The notes beneath the pieces were generated by a model, which made no database searches, was not told where the DNA came from, and was given only the letters and a program-made list of their open reading frames with translations. Position numbers and translations under genes: made by a program. Below, piece by piece: positions 31,987-44,412 of a stretch of DNA of 64,000 bases (positions are counted from its first letter, which is position 1; each line of letters begins with the position of its first letter). Source of the stretch: Aphelenchoides besseyi (Eukaryota > Nematoda > Chromadorea > Rhabditida > Aphelenchoididae). Location: the NCBI GenBank assembly GCA_024699855.1, contig JAMPIQ010000003.1, forward strand, positions 620,001 to 684,000, read 5' to 3'.

Positions 31987-33450
31987 CTATTCGTCATATT
32001 GCATGTCGAGGAAACGGAAAACTATGTCCACGCCCTTGAATCGCTCGCTGTACGCGACCGTATGAGGAGTCCACGATTTCGGTTCGTGTTCGAAGATCGT
32101 CGGATGTATGTCGAAAGTGTTCTTCAAATCGTCCGAATCAAAAACCACAGGACCTGTCTGAACCAACAGAATGAATAAACAAAAAGAAACAGCTGAACAC
32201 TCACTTCGTGTAGTTCGAATTCGACTTCGATTTTGCCCACCCGTAGACCAACTTCATTGGCCATTTTGGCGAGAATTCGCGCGTTTCCGAGAATGAAGTT
32301 CACTTGACGACGAAAAACTTTTATTGTCTAAACAATCGAAATGAATACAAAGATATCCATGAATGACACTTACCGGATAAGCGCTGCTAATTGTTTCTTC
32401 AAAATCAAAGTTTACAATCAGTTTCTCTTTGTTGATTTCTCGTAACCACTCCATTGCTCGTCGATATCGTCTCGCTTGTCTGATATTATGCTCACAACCA
32501 CCGTTTTCGTTCGAATTCGACAGATGCTCCAAATCAGCATAGATTTGAATGCGCTCCAGAGTTGGATTCGGATTCAATCTAAAACATCAAATTCGCTCAA
32601 AAACCGGGATTCAAAACCTACGGTCCAGCGTTGCAAAGAGCTGAGAAATGAAAAGAGGGTTTCAAAATGATGGTCCGGGTTTTGATTTGAAACAAATGGT
32701 TGTAATCTATAGACCAATACCAATGATGTGAACTAGTACTCACAGAATCTGATGGGATTGTAGCCCGTAATAACCACCTGCTCCATTAGGGCTTGACGTC
32801 TAGCTAACAAGCACATGCTCGTTCTCTCCGCTTCTCCACAAAAATAGATGATTTTGTCGGGAAGTGAGTCCAAAATCACGGATAGAAGTGGGCAGTCGGC
32901 ACAAGTCTCCAGCTGAATCGTCTTCAACGTTCGATGATCTAAAGAGCAAAGTAAAAACATAGAAACTGGAAACTGACCGTAGAGTGCTTTGCAAATTCGT
33001 TGCCATTGAATCACCGATTCGGCCTGAAAACGATATGTGTGAACGCAGAGATAGATCTCATCGATGGCCAACAAACTCAACAGTCGACTGATATCCGATG
33101 GAGAAAAAGCGAAAACACAAACCGAAAATTTGCGTTTAGCCTCTCGAATTAACTCTCGACTGCTGTTATCGAAATAGAAATGGGTACCGGAATCGTAGAA
33201 ACGAACACTGACTTGTCGTTTCGGCTTCTGCTCATTTTCATCCTCATCTTCGTCGATCTTCGGACAAACAAACGCATTCAAGAAGTCACTGTTGATCAAC
33301 AAACGTCGCAAGGCAATCGCTCGCAAAGACGCCAATTTCTCGTCGTTGGTCGTGTAGTAGTCCAAACGACAATCCGGATCGTATCGACCATTCAGAAACG
33401 AAAGAAAACATTGTCGAGGTTTATCTTTCAAGCGTCGTTGGATGACCATT
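31987..33450 (-). CDS. Protein of unknown function, possibly F-box-associated type
   Basis: Starting at ATG 33450 (MVIQRRLKDKPRQCFLSF), exon 1 runs to 32978. A 39-bp intron leads to exon 2 (DHRTLKTIQLETCADCPLLS). Further in-phase exons give YNHLFQIKTRTIILK, then NPNPTLERIQIYADLEHL, RRAMEWLREINKEKLIV and FRRQVNFILGNARIL, ending RFLDMQYDE at 31987. About 370 residues, no signal peptide, an acidic linker DEDEDENEQKPKRQ. The layout (short basic N-terminus, then alternating strand-helix segments with paired distances) resembles nematode proteins with F-box-associated domains, but I did not see a convincing F-box. Function unknown. Confidence 0.6.
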
Positions 33451-33643
33451 GCCGTTGAGATTTCGCAAAAAGTATTCAGCAAAGTTCACAGGAAACGGAA
33501 GGCCACGAGATCGAAAACAACCTTCCGCAGAACTCCTAACACTCATTCACGCATTTTCGTTGACAGGAACTTTATTTCTTGGAAGAAAAATATAAATAAT
33601 CAGACAAAAAACATTAAAATAAACGTTAAGTCGGTTATTATTC

Positions 33644-34875
33644 TCACAACGATCTTCGACTCTCACTTGGGTATCCGAACAAACGAACGGTCGTTGATTC
33701 GCGCCGTTCGTCGCATGGTGCCGTTGCATATGCTAACAAATATAAACGTGGATTCCAAACCACATCGTAACAATCACTGGCAATTGGAATGTCCATGATT
33801 CTGAAACAGAAGATAAAGAAGATCGCATGAAAGCTTACTTTTCGTCGCCACTTAGCCACGAGATTTCGATGGCACGATCTTCGGAACCCCAAGCCAAGAT
33901 ATTCGAGCACTGACTGAACGATACACTCCTCACCGAATAGTCGGGACGTGTGATCGTCGACGTGCACATGAGATCTTCCAGTTCCCAAATCGAAACACAC
34001 GCATCCGATCCACCGACTGCCATTCGAGTTTTGTCGGGCGAAATGGCAATACTCAAACACTCGGATAGAGGTGGATGAGCTTGAATCGTGTGGAAGCGTT
34101 TGAGACTCGGCCATCTAAACAATAGAAGGAACAAAAACAAAGTGAACTTACTCGCAAATAGCAACCTTTCCACCGTTCATCGTAAGGAAAATGTAGTTTC
34201 CGGATGGATGAAAGGCAATCTCGTAGATTTGTTCTTTGAATTCGGAACTATAGTTAAGCTCCCTCATTCGACAGTCGAACGTGACGAGCACCGAATCGCC
34301 GTTGTGGTTTCGACTCGCACAAACAATCTCTGAATCAGAAGGTGACCACGCCAAATATTCACTTCCATGATCTAAAACTAAAGATAATTTAAAAAACAGA
34401 AGGAAAAAACTCCCGTTTCGTAGTCACTGATTGGTGGTTTTTGGCGTCGCGAACATCGAAGATGCGAATCGTCTGATCCATGGAGCATGAAGCGAAAAGA
34501 TTCGGATTCTGATTCGCAAACTCCAAGTCAGCAATCGCCTCGTTGTGTCCGTAAGCAATGAACGAGCTGCGCTAAAAGAAGAGAAATAGAAATGAAGACT
34601 TCAACGACTCACCAATCGATGTTCGTCGAGTACTCCAACGTAAATCGACTTGCTTTCGCCACAACCCACAGCCAATGTCGTTCCTTCGCAATTCCACGAC
34701 AATGATCGTGCTCCCGAAGCCTGAGAAATCGAAGTGAAAAACAGAAGAAAAGGGAACTCACTTCTTTTAGGTCACAGGATCTAACTCGATCACGATATCT
34801 GAAGAAGTCGACAGCAGCTTTGTACGATTGAAAATGGTCATCTCCGTTAATGGGCTTTGCGGTCCGAGCCACCAT
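33644..34875 (-). CDS. THOC3: THO complex subunit 3-like WD40 protein
   Basis: The start is ATG 34875 (MVARTAKPINGDDHFQ). Minus-strand exons include 34152-34371 or so, 33839-34114 and 33644-33800. WD40 repeats read SLSWNCEGTTLAVG, FASCSMDQTIRIFDVRD, YLAWSPSDSEIV, IYEIAFHPSGNYIFLT, LSIAISPDKTRMAVGGSDACVSIWELEDL and VRSVSFSQCSNILAWGSEDRAIEI. The final repeat ends VVWNPRLYLLAYA...VRLFGYPSE, matching the closing blade and tail of THOC3/Tex1. Length about 320 residues fits. THO couples transcription to mRNA export in the nucleus. One splice junction (near 34372-34430) lacks a clear GT donor in the expected phase, so that intron border is uncertain. Confidence 0.75.
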
Positions 34876-35151
34876 TTCGATCGAAAGAATCGAAGCGAAA
34901 TAAACGCTAAAGCGAGCAGATCGACTTAAGAGACGTAATTCTCGTGTTATCGATTTTTAGGTTCCGCTGTCTTTCTAAGCATCTGATATGTACAATCGGT
35001 GTTCGCAATGCAACAATTTCAAATGAACTGTTTATTTCGGATCCAACAAAAACCGATGCAACGAGAAAGACAGATGAGTTCCTGAGGTTATGCACATTCT
35101 TCACGCCTTCGAAATAACAAAATGACGATGGATGACCAAAACTGCTGTGGT
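34876..35151. other. Intergenic spacer upstream of THOC3-like gene
   Basis: Promoter side of the WD40 gene and 3' flank of the first collagen gene. Nothing else was recognised. Confidence 0.3.
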
Positions 35152-37727
35152 CTAATAGCCAGGAGAAGTGCGTGGTGGTGGGCAATGATCGCTGCAATAA
35201 TATAATGAATACTATAATACAAACAAGCACAAATACCATCCGCCGGAATTTCCAGATCCTCCGTCTTGACCGCGACCTCCTGGTTCTAAAATCAAGAATC
35301 TCATTAAAACACCTAATGATGTTAAAACTAACGGCCATTTGAGCCTGGAGCACCGTTTGGTCCCGCATCTCCCTAAACATAGTCAGTTAAACACGCACAT
35401 GTCAATCAAAGCAACCGGTGGTCCTCTGAAAATAAAGCTCATTAAACTTTATAAGGCAAATGAATCTTACGGTGGTCCTGGTCTTGAGTTTCCGGAAGAT
35501 CCTGGTTCTAAACATCAATTAATTAGAGATTGCTTCAAAAAACATTAAAACTAACGTCCGGGTTGTCCTGGTGCACCGACGGGACCTAAGATTGGGAATT
35601 AGTAAAAGTCCACATGCATTTCCAATTCATTTAGCATCCGAATTCCTACCTGGTGGTCCTCTGAAATAAAGTTTATTAAAGTTATATAGAAATTTAAACG
35701 TACGGTGGTCCTTGTGATGCAGGTCCTTGAGTAACTTGGCCGGGAGCGCCAGGTGCTGTAAATTAATTATAAAATTACAAACTTAGTATCAAAAAACATA
35801 CCACCGGGTTGTCCATTTCCACCCGGAGGTCCTAATTTGTTGATTAAACTTCAATTCTCTGATTATAAACCTGGAGTTCCTGGTGGTCCTCTGCAAATGA
35901 TGTTGTTAAACGTTTAAGCTTTAATTCAAAACTTACGGTTGTCCGGGACTCGAATAGCCGGGAGTTCCATCTTGGCCCTATGAATTCAAGATTAAGTGCA
36001 TTCCAATTTAAATCTTACGGGATTTCCAGGTTCTAAAAAACAAAAATGTTATCAGAGTTCTTAATGTTTTAAAACTAACGTCCGCTTGGTCCTTTCGGTC
36101 CTGGAGCACCCTGAAATAAGAAGAGTTAAATTTCGGTTTTCCATGATTGAAGCATAGTGCAGGGCCTTGAACTGAAGATTTTAAGGATATTCTTTTTGGG
36201 ACGCAATTGATTTCGGCTTCACAGGCGGTTTGTTTTTAGTAAAATCATTCCCAAAGTTTACAAACCTACTGAATGAGCCACAAGTTCTGACGAAAATGAC
36301 CAAAGAAGAATACGAAACGGTCGCCGACTCGGTTATCGCTATGTTCTATAGTCACTAGACTTTCGCCCCTCTTTTTTATTTTAGTTCTTGATCCAAAGGC
36401 TTCGTTGTTTTTGGCCGGATTTTCTCACTCACGCCACCGCTTCTCAATTTCAAGACATCTCCGAAGCGGTTTCATTTTTGGATTCTGTCTTCTCAAAGAT
36501 CTTTCAATCAACCTCTGATGAACCTTAATCAATCTCTACTCGTTGCACTGGTACTAAGCGAAAACAGTCGCGAAAATTTAAATTAACTTGTTTTGTTCGC
36601 GGTTAGCATTAATCTTTTCAATAACTTCTTAATGAATGTATTTCTTAGATGATTAAATTTCCCAGCTAACTGTCCACTTACCGGAGGACCAGCTTGGGCC
36701 GTAGAACAGATTTGACAGAAGTCAGCTTCTGATGGTGTGTGGCCCGGAGCTGCATCGTTGCCTGGCTCTGTACAAGAACAATAATTGATTGTCCGAACAT
36801 GTTCATCACTTACGTCCATCTTGTCCTGGAGCTCTAAATACGCAATCAATTAGTTCGATTACTTCTTACGATAACTCACCCGTCGTTACCGTCACGTCCG
36901 TCACTTCCTAAACATTGTTGTTAATAACATTTGATTTGTTATGTTGTCATCCAAATAAAAGACAATCACTTGCCTGGTGGTCCTCTGAAAATGAACGACG
37001 ATTAAAATGCTTCAATTTTGAAAACTAACGGTGGTCCAGCTCTGCCACTTGAACACGAACATTGTTGTTGTTGCGAGCCACCATAGCCGCCAATTGGAGC
37101 TGAAACTGGAGCAGCGTGATGATAGGATTGATGAGCAGCAGTTTGATGCATGGCTTGATGATGCATAGCTAAAAGGAAAGTTGAAGAAGAAAGCTTTTGA
37201 GTTTAGCAGAAATGAGCAACAGAAGTATTGAAATTAGTACGCCTTCGAAAATACCTGGTTGTGGACGATAAGAAGGAGCGGGTTGATAGCGTGGTTGAGC
37301 ATGATAAGCCGATGGTTGAGGAGCTGGTTGTTGATAGCTTTGACGCGGCGCTTGAGCATAAGATCCACCACCACCACCGCTATAGCCGCCTCGTTGTTGA
37401 GCATAACCGCCGCCAGAATAATGACGTTTAATACGACCGTGCATTCCAGTGATGTCTTCGACCTTCAAAACAAGCGATTAGTGATCAGTCGAGTTCACCA
37501 ACCTTCGTGTATTCTTGCCACAATCCATGAGTTCGATGCAAACAGAACGACACCTCATCTTCCAGTCCCGATTGAACGAATTGAGCGTAGTTGTAGAGCA
37601 TTGGGACAAAGATCACGGCCGTCAAAACGGCAACAGTCGAGACGGAAACACCGAAAAAGGCGAAACGACGCAAATCCTCGGCCTCACGAGTCAACTCCTT
37701 AACAGAGCGTTCTTCTTGCAACGACAT
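35152..37727 (-). CDS. Cuticle collagen A
   Basis: Start ATG 37727. The N-terminal nematode cuticle collagen domain (LRRFAFFGVSVSTVAVLTAV...FCLHRTHGLWQEY) holds a membrane-anchor-like helix. A basic cleavage site RIKR precedes a Gly/Tyr/Gln/Pro-rich linker. A Cys cluster (CSCSSGRAGPPG) is followed by Gly-X-Y repeats in many 30-60 bp exons separated by short introns. The C-terminal piece GGSGNSGG is spliced to CDHCPPPRTSPGY-stop. It is secreted by the hypodermis, trimmed by furin- and BMP1-like proteases and crosslinked through Cys and Tyr into the cuticle. It is unusual in having many tiny exons and a larger intron near 36115-36660. Exon borders are approximate. Confidence 0.85.
36180..36535 (+). 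other. Possible nested exons inside a collagen A intron
   Basis: On the strand opposite to the collagen gene, 36188-36360 reads DAIDFGFTGGLFLVKSFPKF, then EEYETVADSVIAMFYSH. After a TTTTATTTTAG acceptor (near 36383), a stretch reads FLIQRLRCFWPDFLTH, then ISEAVSFLDSVFSKIF and stops. The phases of the two pieces do not match at the obvious donor, so this may be a broken gene or chance. Confidence 0.25.
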
Positions 37728-39247
37728 TGTTGATATTGAGCCTGAAAACGAAAAGATTTTTGTCGAGCTCGTAAAATCAACAATTGGATTCGTGCGACAA
37801 AGGAAATCACCCGATACCCCATATTTACTATGTCACTGTTACAATAGAAAACAACATTTCCGTACCTGTTGAGCTTAATAACCCTCACACGAGTTTCTCG
37901 TTATGCTTCGGGTAATTCGAAGCAAAACAGAAATGAAGCGCTTGAGATATGTTTTGAAGAACTCAAACACCCCGAAGACGATGGTTCTCCGTTCCGTCGA
38001 TCGTTTCTTTTATACCAACAAGACTTTTCCGGCGACTCCGAACGTACACGCCTTCCGGCCATTGCATTGTAATTCCACGATGAGTTGTGGTTTTTCGACT
38101 GTGCGCATCAATTACGACATTTCTGTTCGTCGGAGGTCAAAGGCGGGGACTACCGTTACAAGCGTTTTCGAGAGGAGGAGAATATTACTGTTACAATGGA
38201 CTCGGCGCTGTTGTTTGTACGATTTTCACCGCTCGCTTTCTCTTGCCGTTAATTAGCGGGACTAGGTTGCGTGAGTAAAAATTCGTAGACTCAACAGCCG
38301 AAAAAAGAGCGCAGTCCGGGAGTTTAAACACGACCGGAATGTACACAGAAATGTTCGTTTACGATCGAAGTACTTTTGGTGTATGTGTTTGAAGAGTTTC
38401 GTCGATTGAGTAATCTCAAGGTCAATAGTCGGATGTGAACAAAATGATCTTAAATCCATAATCAAAGCTCTCTAAGACTCCAATCCCCATCTTATTTACA
38501 TCAGTTTGATGGCATCACAAATGGCCCACAATCCGGTTTCCCATCATCTCCAGCGTGTTGCCATTTCGCTTCTACAATCCGGTTTGGTGTGTGAGTTTAC
38601 ACTCGAAACGTAACGTTTTCTTTGCTGTTACTTGGAAGGGTATTTGCGGATGCAAAAGGAAACTGATCGTAACTTACCAATAATCACTAAGCAATTGAGT
38701 TGTTTTCAGGAAACTTCACGTTGTTCATTGCCGCGGGCCAAATACGCCGATTGATTTATTGACCCGTACGGTTTTGCGGTGAATCGTTTGCACTTCGGAT
38801 CAAATGAACGCATCAACTGTTTCATTTCGAGATTCAAATTTCGACAACAACACACTTTCATGGGTCTTTGTTTTCGGTACAAAAGCGATTAGAACCCTTC
38901 AACGAAAACAACAGAGTGACGACTACGCGAAAGAGCGCAACGTGACTTTTGTTCGACATAATTAAGCTCGCTGTCGGGATGAAAATTAGGTGACGCGTGA
39001 GTTCGTCACCAACGTTTTTTTGTTATGCGATGTTTCTGTCACGTGTTCACTAATCACCAGCTGTCGAGTATAAACGAATTTATGGCAACTTTTGCAAAAC
39101 ATTTTAACATTTTTACCGTAAAAACCGTGAAGATCGTGGACTTGCGAACTAAACAAATGGCAAGCTGACCACGAACTTCTATTGCACGTAACTGAAGAGA
39201 AAACGATCGGATTGGTGTCCGGAGTGGTAGTGAAGTAACCATGTGCT
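37728..39247. other. Region between collagens A and B without recognised genes
   Basis: Short frames on both strands but no domains. 38986-39247 could be translated as a C-terminal extension of collagen B if its last intron is retained. Confidence 0.3.
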
Positions 39248-42200
39248 TTAATAACCAGGAGCTGTGCGTGGTGGCGGCGAAAACACAGCCAATTAAATGG
39301 ATTCTTGAGCTTCAAACTTACACAGTGATCGCTGCAATTAAACGGATTAATGCTGGAATACAATCATAAACCTACCATCCGCCTCCAACGCCCGAATCTC
39401 CTGCGACTCCTTCGCCTCCAGGAGCTCCAGGTCTAAAGCACATCAATTAAAATGTTGAATAAGCAACAAATATTTCTTACTGTCCTGCCATTCCCGGCAA
39501 ACCAGCTTCACCGCTGTAATTGATACATTAACTCATGGATTTTCAACGATATTGCTTACGTTGGGCCGGGTGGTCCTGGTGAAGAGCTGCCAACAGGCCC
39601 AGCTGGTCCTGGTTGACCTAAATTTATTGTGATTGAACAGAATCAAAAAGCAGTGAGTTGTTGGTTTCGGGCTTTTGATTTAAAAAGACAAGTAATGAAA
39701 ACTTGAGTCGAATCCAACTCAATGGTCACTATAATCGACAATTCGAAACATCACGAAACGACCGATAGAAATTTCGTTACACGACTTGCTAACCAAATAC
39801 ATTGTTTTGAAAAAGTCAGCCCACAAAAACGCATAAACGATCGTCATTGTAGACCGACGATTCGTTTAGCGCGGCAGCGATGAAATTTCTGCGCCGTTTT
39901 TGATGTTTTCGAGGATTTTTGGATTTGCTTTCTAACCTTGCTGTTACAATTTTCACGAAAATTGGATGCATTTTGCATGGTTTTGGTTGGTAGTTGATCG
40001 CGTTACAACGGATCAAATCAAAGATTTCGGAAAAGCAGACAGAGCAACAAAAGCATCGATTCGTAGAAAAATCGGATTGATTGAAGATGGGAATGATTGG
40101 AAAATAGATTTCACCTCTAACTTAAAGAACGGCCATCTAATTGGATTCCACCAAAACTTCGCATCATGCGCCCCATGTTTGCACGAGAACGGGGTCGATG
40201 CCAATCGTGTTTAACCGCATTCATCAGAAAGGAACTCAAAATCACATTTCAAGCTAGAAGCTATCACATGGAGTGTTTAGTGGGTCGTCAACATTGTCTT
40301 CGAGGAACGTTAACGTGAGTAAAGTTCAAAATGACCAAGCGATTTTACGTTTAAGTGCAACTGATTTGCATTCTCTTAGTCGCGCTGAATTTGAAACTCT
40401 CGAGCGATTAGTTGGCAATGTGACTAGCGATCATTCGATTTTACGACGATCAAACATCCGAGATCTCTTCTGTGGCCGTTCAAGACTCTGATTCCGAAAC
40501 CGTTCGTGACTCTGATTTCATTGAAGAAACCGATTCTGATGAAGACTCAGATTCCGAAGCTGAAAGTGCGTCCAACGATATCAATAATTCCTTACACAAC
40601 ACTAAAAGGAGAGAATCGTACGACACTCACATGTTTTCATTGCCACACCGTAACGCGCGAAGTAATTAGCTAAATAATCCAAATGACGACTAGAATTTTT
40701 AGAGACGAAATCTTGGATATCGCCTGTTGGTAAAGGAAAGAACCGCTCGTACCATAATGTTTTGCTGGCAGTGTTTTTGGAAAACAGCCACGACCATTCA
40801 CGAATCGCAAATCAAAGGATTTAATAATTTTCGAGAAGAAGAACGGCGTCAAATGCGAAGCGAAATCACCAAAATTCAGCGTAAGGAATTGGACTTGTTT
40901 TCGATAGGGACTTAAAATTTAGGACGATCGCCAACATTCATGCCCATGAAATGGGAGTTAATAGAATTCGGAGTTGCAAACGGAACTGGAAAATGCAACC
41001 ACTGTTCAGCGTTCATTAAAAGAGGACGTGTCGTATGCCGAATTCTGTCGCGCCCTTACCACCTTAAGTGCCTTCTCAAAGGTCCATATATTCGCCGAGG
41101 AGCTGCTGAGTAACTTAAACAACTTCCCCATCTTTCACTGCCTGATGTTTTAGAGCCCAAGGACTTTCCAAATTTACTAGGAATCAGCGACGAAAATTCG
41201 AAGAAATTTGTGGCGATCTTTCGGGTAGAAATGTGTGAGTCCTGGCTTTTACTTTTTGGCAGTTTCCCATTGTGTTTTAGGGCAAAACGAAACTCTCAGA
41301 GCTTGCGATTTTTTGAGAGATCTTTACGTCAACGAAAAAATAACCGATCGCAAAATTGCCGCTGAACGAGCAAGTCAGTCTCTTTTTGGCGACAAGAAGT
41401 CCGTTGATAAGTCGTCAGTTGATTTATGGTACGATAAATTCGACAAGAACGACTTCAAATTGAAAAAAAGAACCGAGAGACGCTGGAATTCGAAAAGAAA
41501 TCGTTTCCACGAGGTTCGACAATTATTGACGATTTCTTGCTTATTCCCGTTTAGAATGCACTCCTCTTGATACGCGTGCAATAGAATTTTACGATCCCAT
41601 GATATTGCAAGAGCGTGACTTGGAAGGCGCTCCAACGGTAAAATCCTAACTGTTGTTATCCTGTTTTTTATTTTTAGGGCAATGAAATCATAGGCTGTAC
41701 TTTTTGTGGACGTGAAACCGTTAAAATAAGTTGGAAACGAGTAGCAGTTCATAATTGGATGTCATGGCATTATGCTGAATGCTCAGATATTTTGGACGCT
41801 CGCACACGTTTGTTTTCAGATTCTGATTATCAGATGAGTGAGTTTTCCTCCATGTTTTTGCGTACATTTGCAGGCTTCACTCTGGGTTTGACGTTCAAAA
41901 TCGTTTCGAAGACACCACCAAAACAACACTCGCAAACTCGCTGCGATCCTCGTGTTCCTACGTTTTCGCCAAGAGAAATCATCGGTTCTACGAGTTTCAG
42001 TCTTTCTTAAACATCTACGCTTACTTTGGTCACGCTCGCGGCTATTCTTCTGATCCATTCTGTGCCAAAATGCTTAATCACGTAAAATTTTTCAAATTAC
42101 ATCGTTCGACCACGGATTCAATTCCAATGTTGTACTCGAAAAACAGAGATCTAAGTGCAAAACCTGAAGCCGTCGCAATAATGTTGAGTAGGTTGCATGG

Positions 42201-44412
42201 ATCTTGGAACAGTTTGCTTCCTCACTTAGTGAAACATTTGCCAGCAGTGAATAATGTCCATAACGAAAATAATGTTCTTGGCAAAATGACAAAACACGAA
42301 TTGATTTTGATCACGAACTCGTTGCGAGCTGTGTTTAAGAGCCACTGGATGGACGCGTGTTCAAAAGCTTCAGAAAGTTTCATGCAAGAATCGCTATTTT
42401 TGGAATATCAACGTAAATACGCAGAATTGGTCGAATTAGCGTCCAAATTCTCTGACAACGGTGCGTAAGTGAAACAGTCTTTTACTTTGCGTTAAAAGTT
42501 TTCAATTTAGCACCGTGATATCTCTTCAAAATTTTGCTGGAAAGCTCAACGACTTCTGCCGCTGATCCGCCTTTAGGAACAATCGCAGGATAGCTTTTTT
42601 ACATCGACAACTTGTAATCCGAAATCTTATCTGCTTTCTCATATCTAACGATTTTTGTCGCTGAAAACGTCTAAGAAATTTTGTTTCTAAATCTCTTTCT
42701 TGCTGTAATTCATAACTTGTACTTAGCATCTCGCACCGATTTTCCAAAAACATTCTCGTTACCCGGTTAACTTTGTTGAATGGAATTTTTTAAAAGTTCG
42801 AATAAATGAAAAGATAACAAACCTGGGGGTCCAGCAGGTCCTTGGGGTCTGCAGAAATTATAATTATTGATGCCAGTGCTTCATATAACTTACCCAGGTG
42901 GTCCCGCAACTCCCGGAACATCGCTGAGTACACCATCTGGTCCTTTTGCTAAACATGAATTATGAGGATTGATCGGATTATTTTTGAGAACCTCCTTTTT
43001 CTCCGGGCTGTCCATTTTCTCCCTACAGAATAATCAATTTATTATGGTGTTAGATGATTGTATTTTACCGCTGATCCAGCTGGTCCAGGCGGCCCTTGAG
43101 GTCTTAAACAAATAATCTTTTTACAATCATCACATTGAATAACATACCCAGGTGAACCAGGCGATCCGTCTTTTCCGTTCGGTCCCTACAATTATACATG
43201 TTATCAGTTTACTACGAAGACTGAAGCTCACAGGTTGTCCATTTGATCCTTTCGGTCCTGGAGCACCCTAAATATTCATAGTTCAACTACTGTATGACAT
43301 TTAATAACAAACGGCTGGGCCTGGAGGACCTTCAGGGCAATCGAAACAAGGCGTTTGAATATTGGAATTGTCTTGTGATGCATCTGCGCCGGGTTGGCCA
43401 TCAACTCCACTCTCACCGTCCTTTCCTACAAATTGACAAATCATCAAACTCAAATTCATCTTCCAATCAATCCACTAGACATGCTTATCATCTTCCTATC
43501 AATCGGGATCCGGTTTTCGGGTTCGCGAACAAACAACTTTTCATTTTCGAACGTAAATCCGTTCAACAAATCCGTTCGCGATCAAATGAACGAACAAAAA
43601 AACTAACCGTCTTGTCCATCTTCACCAGGTGGACCTCTGAAATGACAGCAATTGAAATGTTTTGAAATCCAAAAACTAACGGTGGTCCCGCTTGACCGAC
43701 TCCACAACTGCAAACTTCGGATTCATCGTGCGATTCCTCAACAACACTTTCCGACGAAACAGTCGACCCGGCGGTACTTGCAATCGGTGTGGTTGCGGGT
43801 GCAGCCGAAGTCGATGGAACAGCTGGAGCTTCGCTGGAATGATCTTCAACGGGCGCTTCACCGCCATACGATGCGGCATTCGGTTGTGGCGGTGGTGGTT
43901 GAGTTGAAGGCGTTGACGGAACGGTTGCTGGTTCGGGTCCACCGTATTGTTGTCCTGCGTTCGTTCCGGCCGCATTGTAACCTTGAGATTGTGACTGATA
44001 GGTTTCGGCACGACTGAAACGACGATTGATTCCGGATGAAGCAAACGATGCAGCGCTCAACGATCCAGTTCCACCGATATAGAAAGCGCCATTGTTGACA
44101 CCACGTTTCGATCGTGATTTCGTGTTTACACCGTTGGCTCGTTCGTACTAAAAGCAACAAAAACATTGCATCGTACAAGTTCAACTAATCATTTACCTTC
44201 TCGAATTCATCAAAAAGTGTAGCTGTTCGATGAATACAGAAGTTTAGCTCTTCTTCTAATGAAGAGCTGACATTGATCGAATAGCTGTATAGCATTGGAA
44301 TAGCAACGGCGGCTGTGATCAAGGAAACAGTAGAAATTAGAATACCGAAAAATGCCAAACGCTTCAACGAATCAGCCTCCTGTTGGAGAGCCTTGAAATT
44401 CTCGCCGTCCAT
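39248..44412 (-). CDS. Cuticle collagen B, split by a ~3.2 kb intron
   Basis: Start ATG 44412 (MDGENFKALQQEADSLKR), N-terminal collagen domain with AFFGILISTVSLITAAVAI and FCIHRTATLFDEF, basic site SKSRSKRG-type (44115), then a long Ser/Thr/Pro-rich linker and the Cys motif CSCGVGQAGPPG. Gly-X-Y exons run down to 42830 and resume at 39618. The split glycine codon (G at the donor, GT at the acceptor) joins the two halves in frame. The end reads GVAGDSGVGGGCDHC then PPPRTAPGY-stop (39248), but the last intron has CG instead of AG at its 3' border (39278-39279). Translation through it would replace the conserved tail. It is a structural cuticle collagen if spliced normally. Confidence 0.75.
40280..42468 (+). 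CDS. Nested gene with zf-PARP-like fingers and an HTH-like segment
   Basis: This plus-strand gene lies inside the large intron of collagen B. In order: a helical segment (SATDLHSLSRAEFETLERL), an acidic run (EETDSDEDSDSEAES), a piece IHESQIKGFNNFREEERR resembling the end of a PARP-type zinc finger, and a finger FGVANGTGKCNHCSAFIKRG followed by PYHLKC. Next come MWQNETLRACDFLRDLYVNE and SSVDLWYDKFDKNDFKLK, similar to the mariner-type HTH, then a second finger CTFCGRETV followed by NWMSWHYAEC. A long C-terminal part (FYEFQSFLNIYAYFGHARGY, HLPAVNNVHNENNVLGKMTK) ends at 42468. Several exon joins are in phase (for example 41233/41281). One +1 shift is needed near 40445, and a stop lies near 41110. 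The finger pattern suggests DNA-break or nucleic-acid binding; function unknown. Confidence 0.45.

Noticed and set aside
38986..39363. 125-codon minus-strand frame
   Set aside because: It is the retained-intron read-through of collagen B past CDHC, not an independent gene.
43676..44044. Arg/His-rich minus-strand frame of 122 codons
   Set aside because: It is a shadow of the collagen B Ser/Pro linker in another frame.
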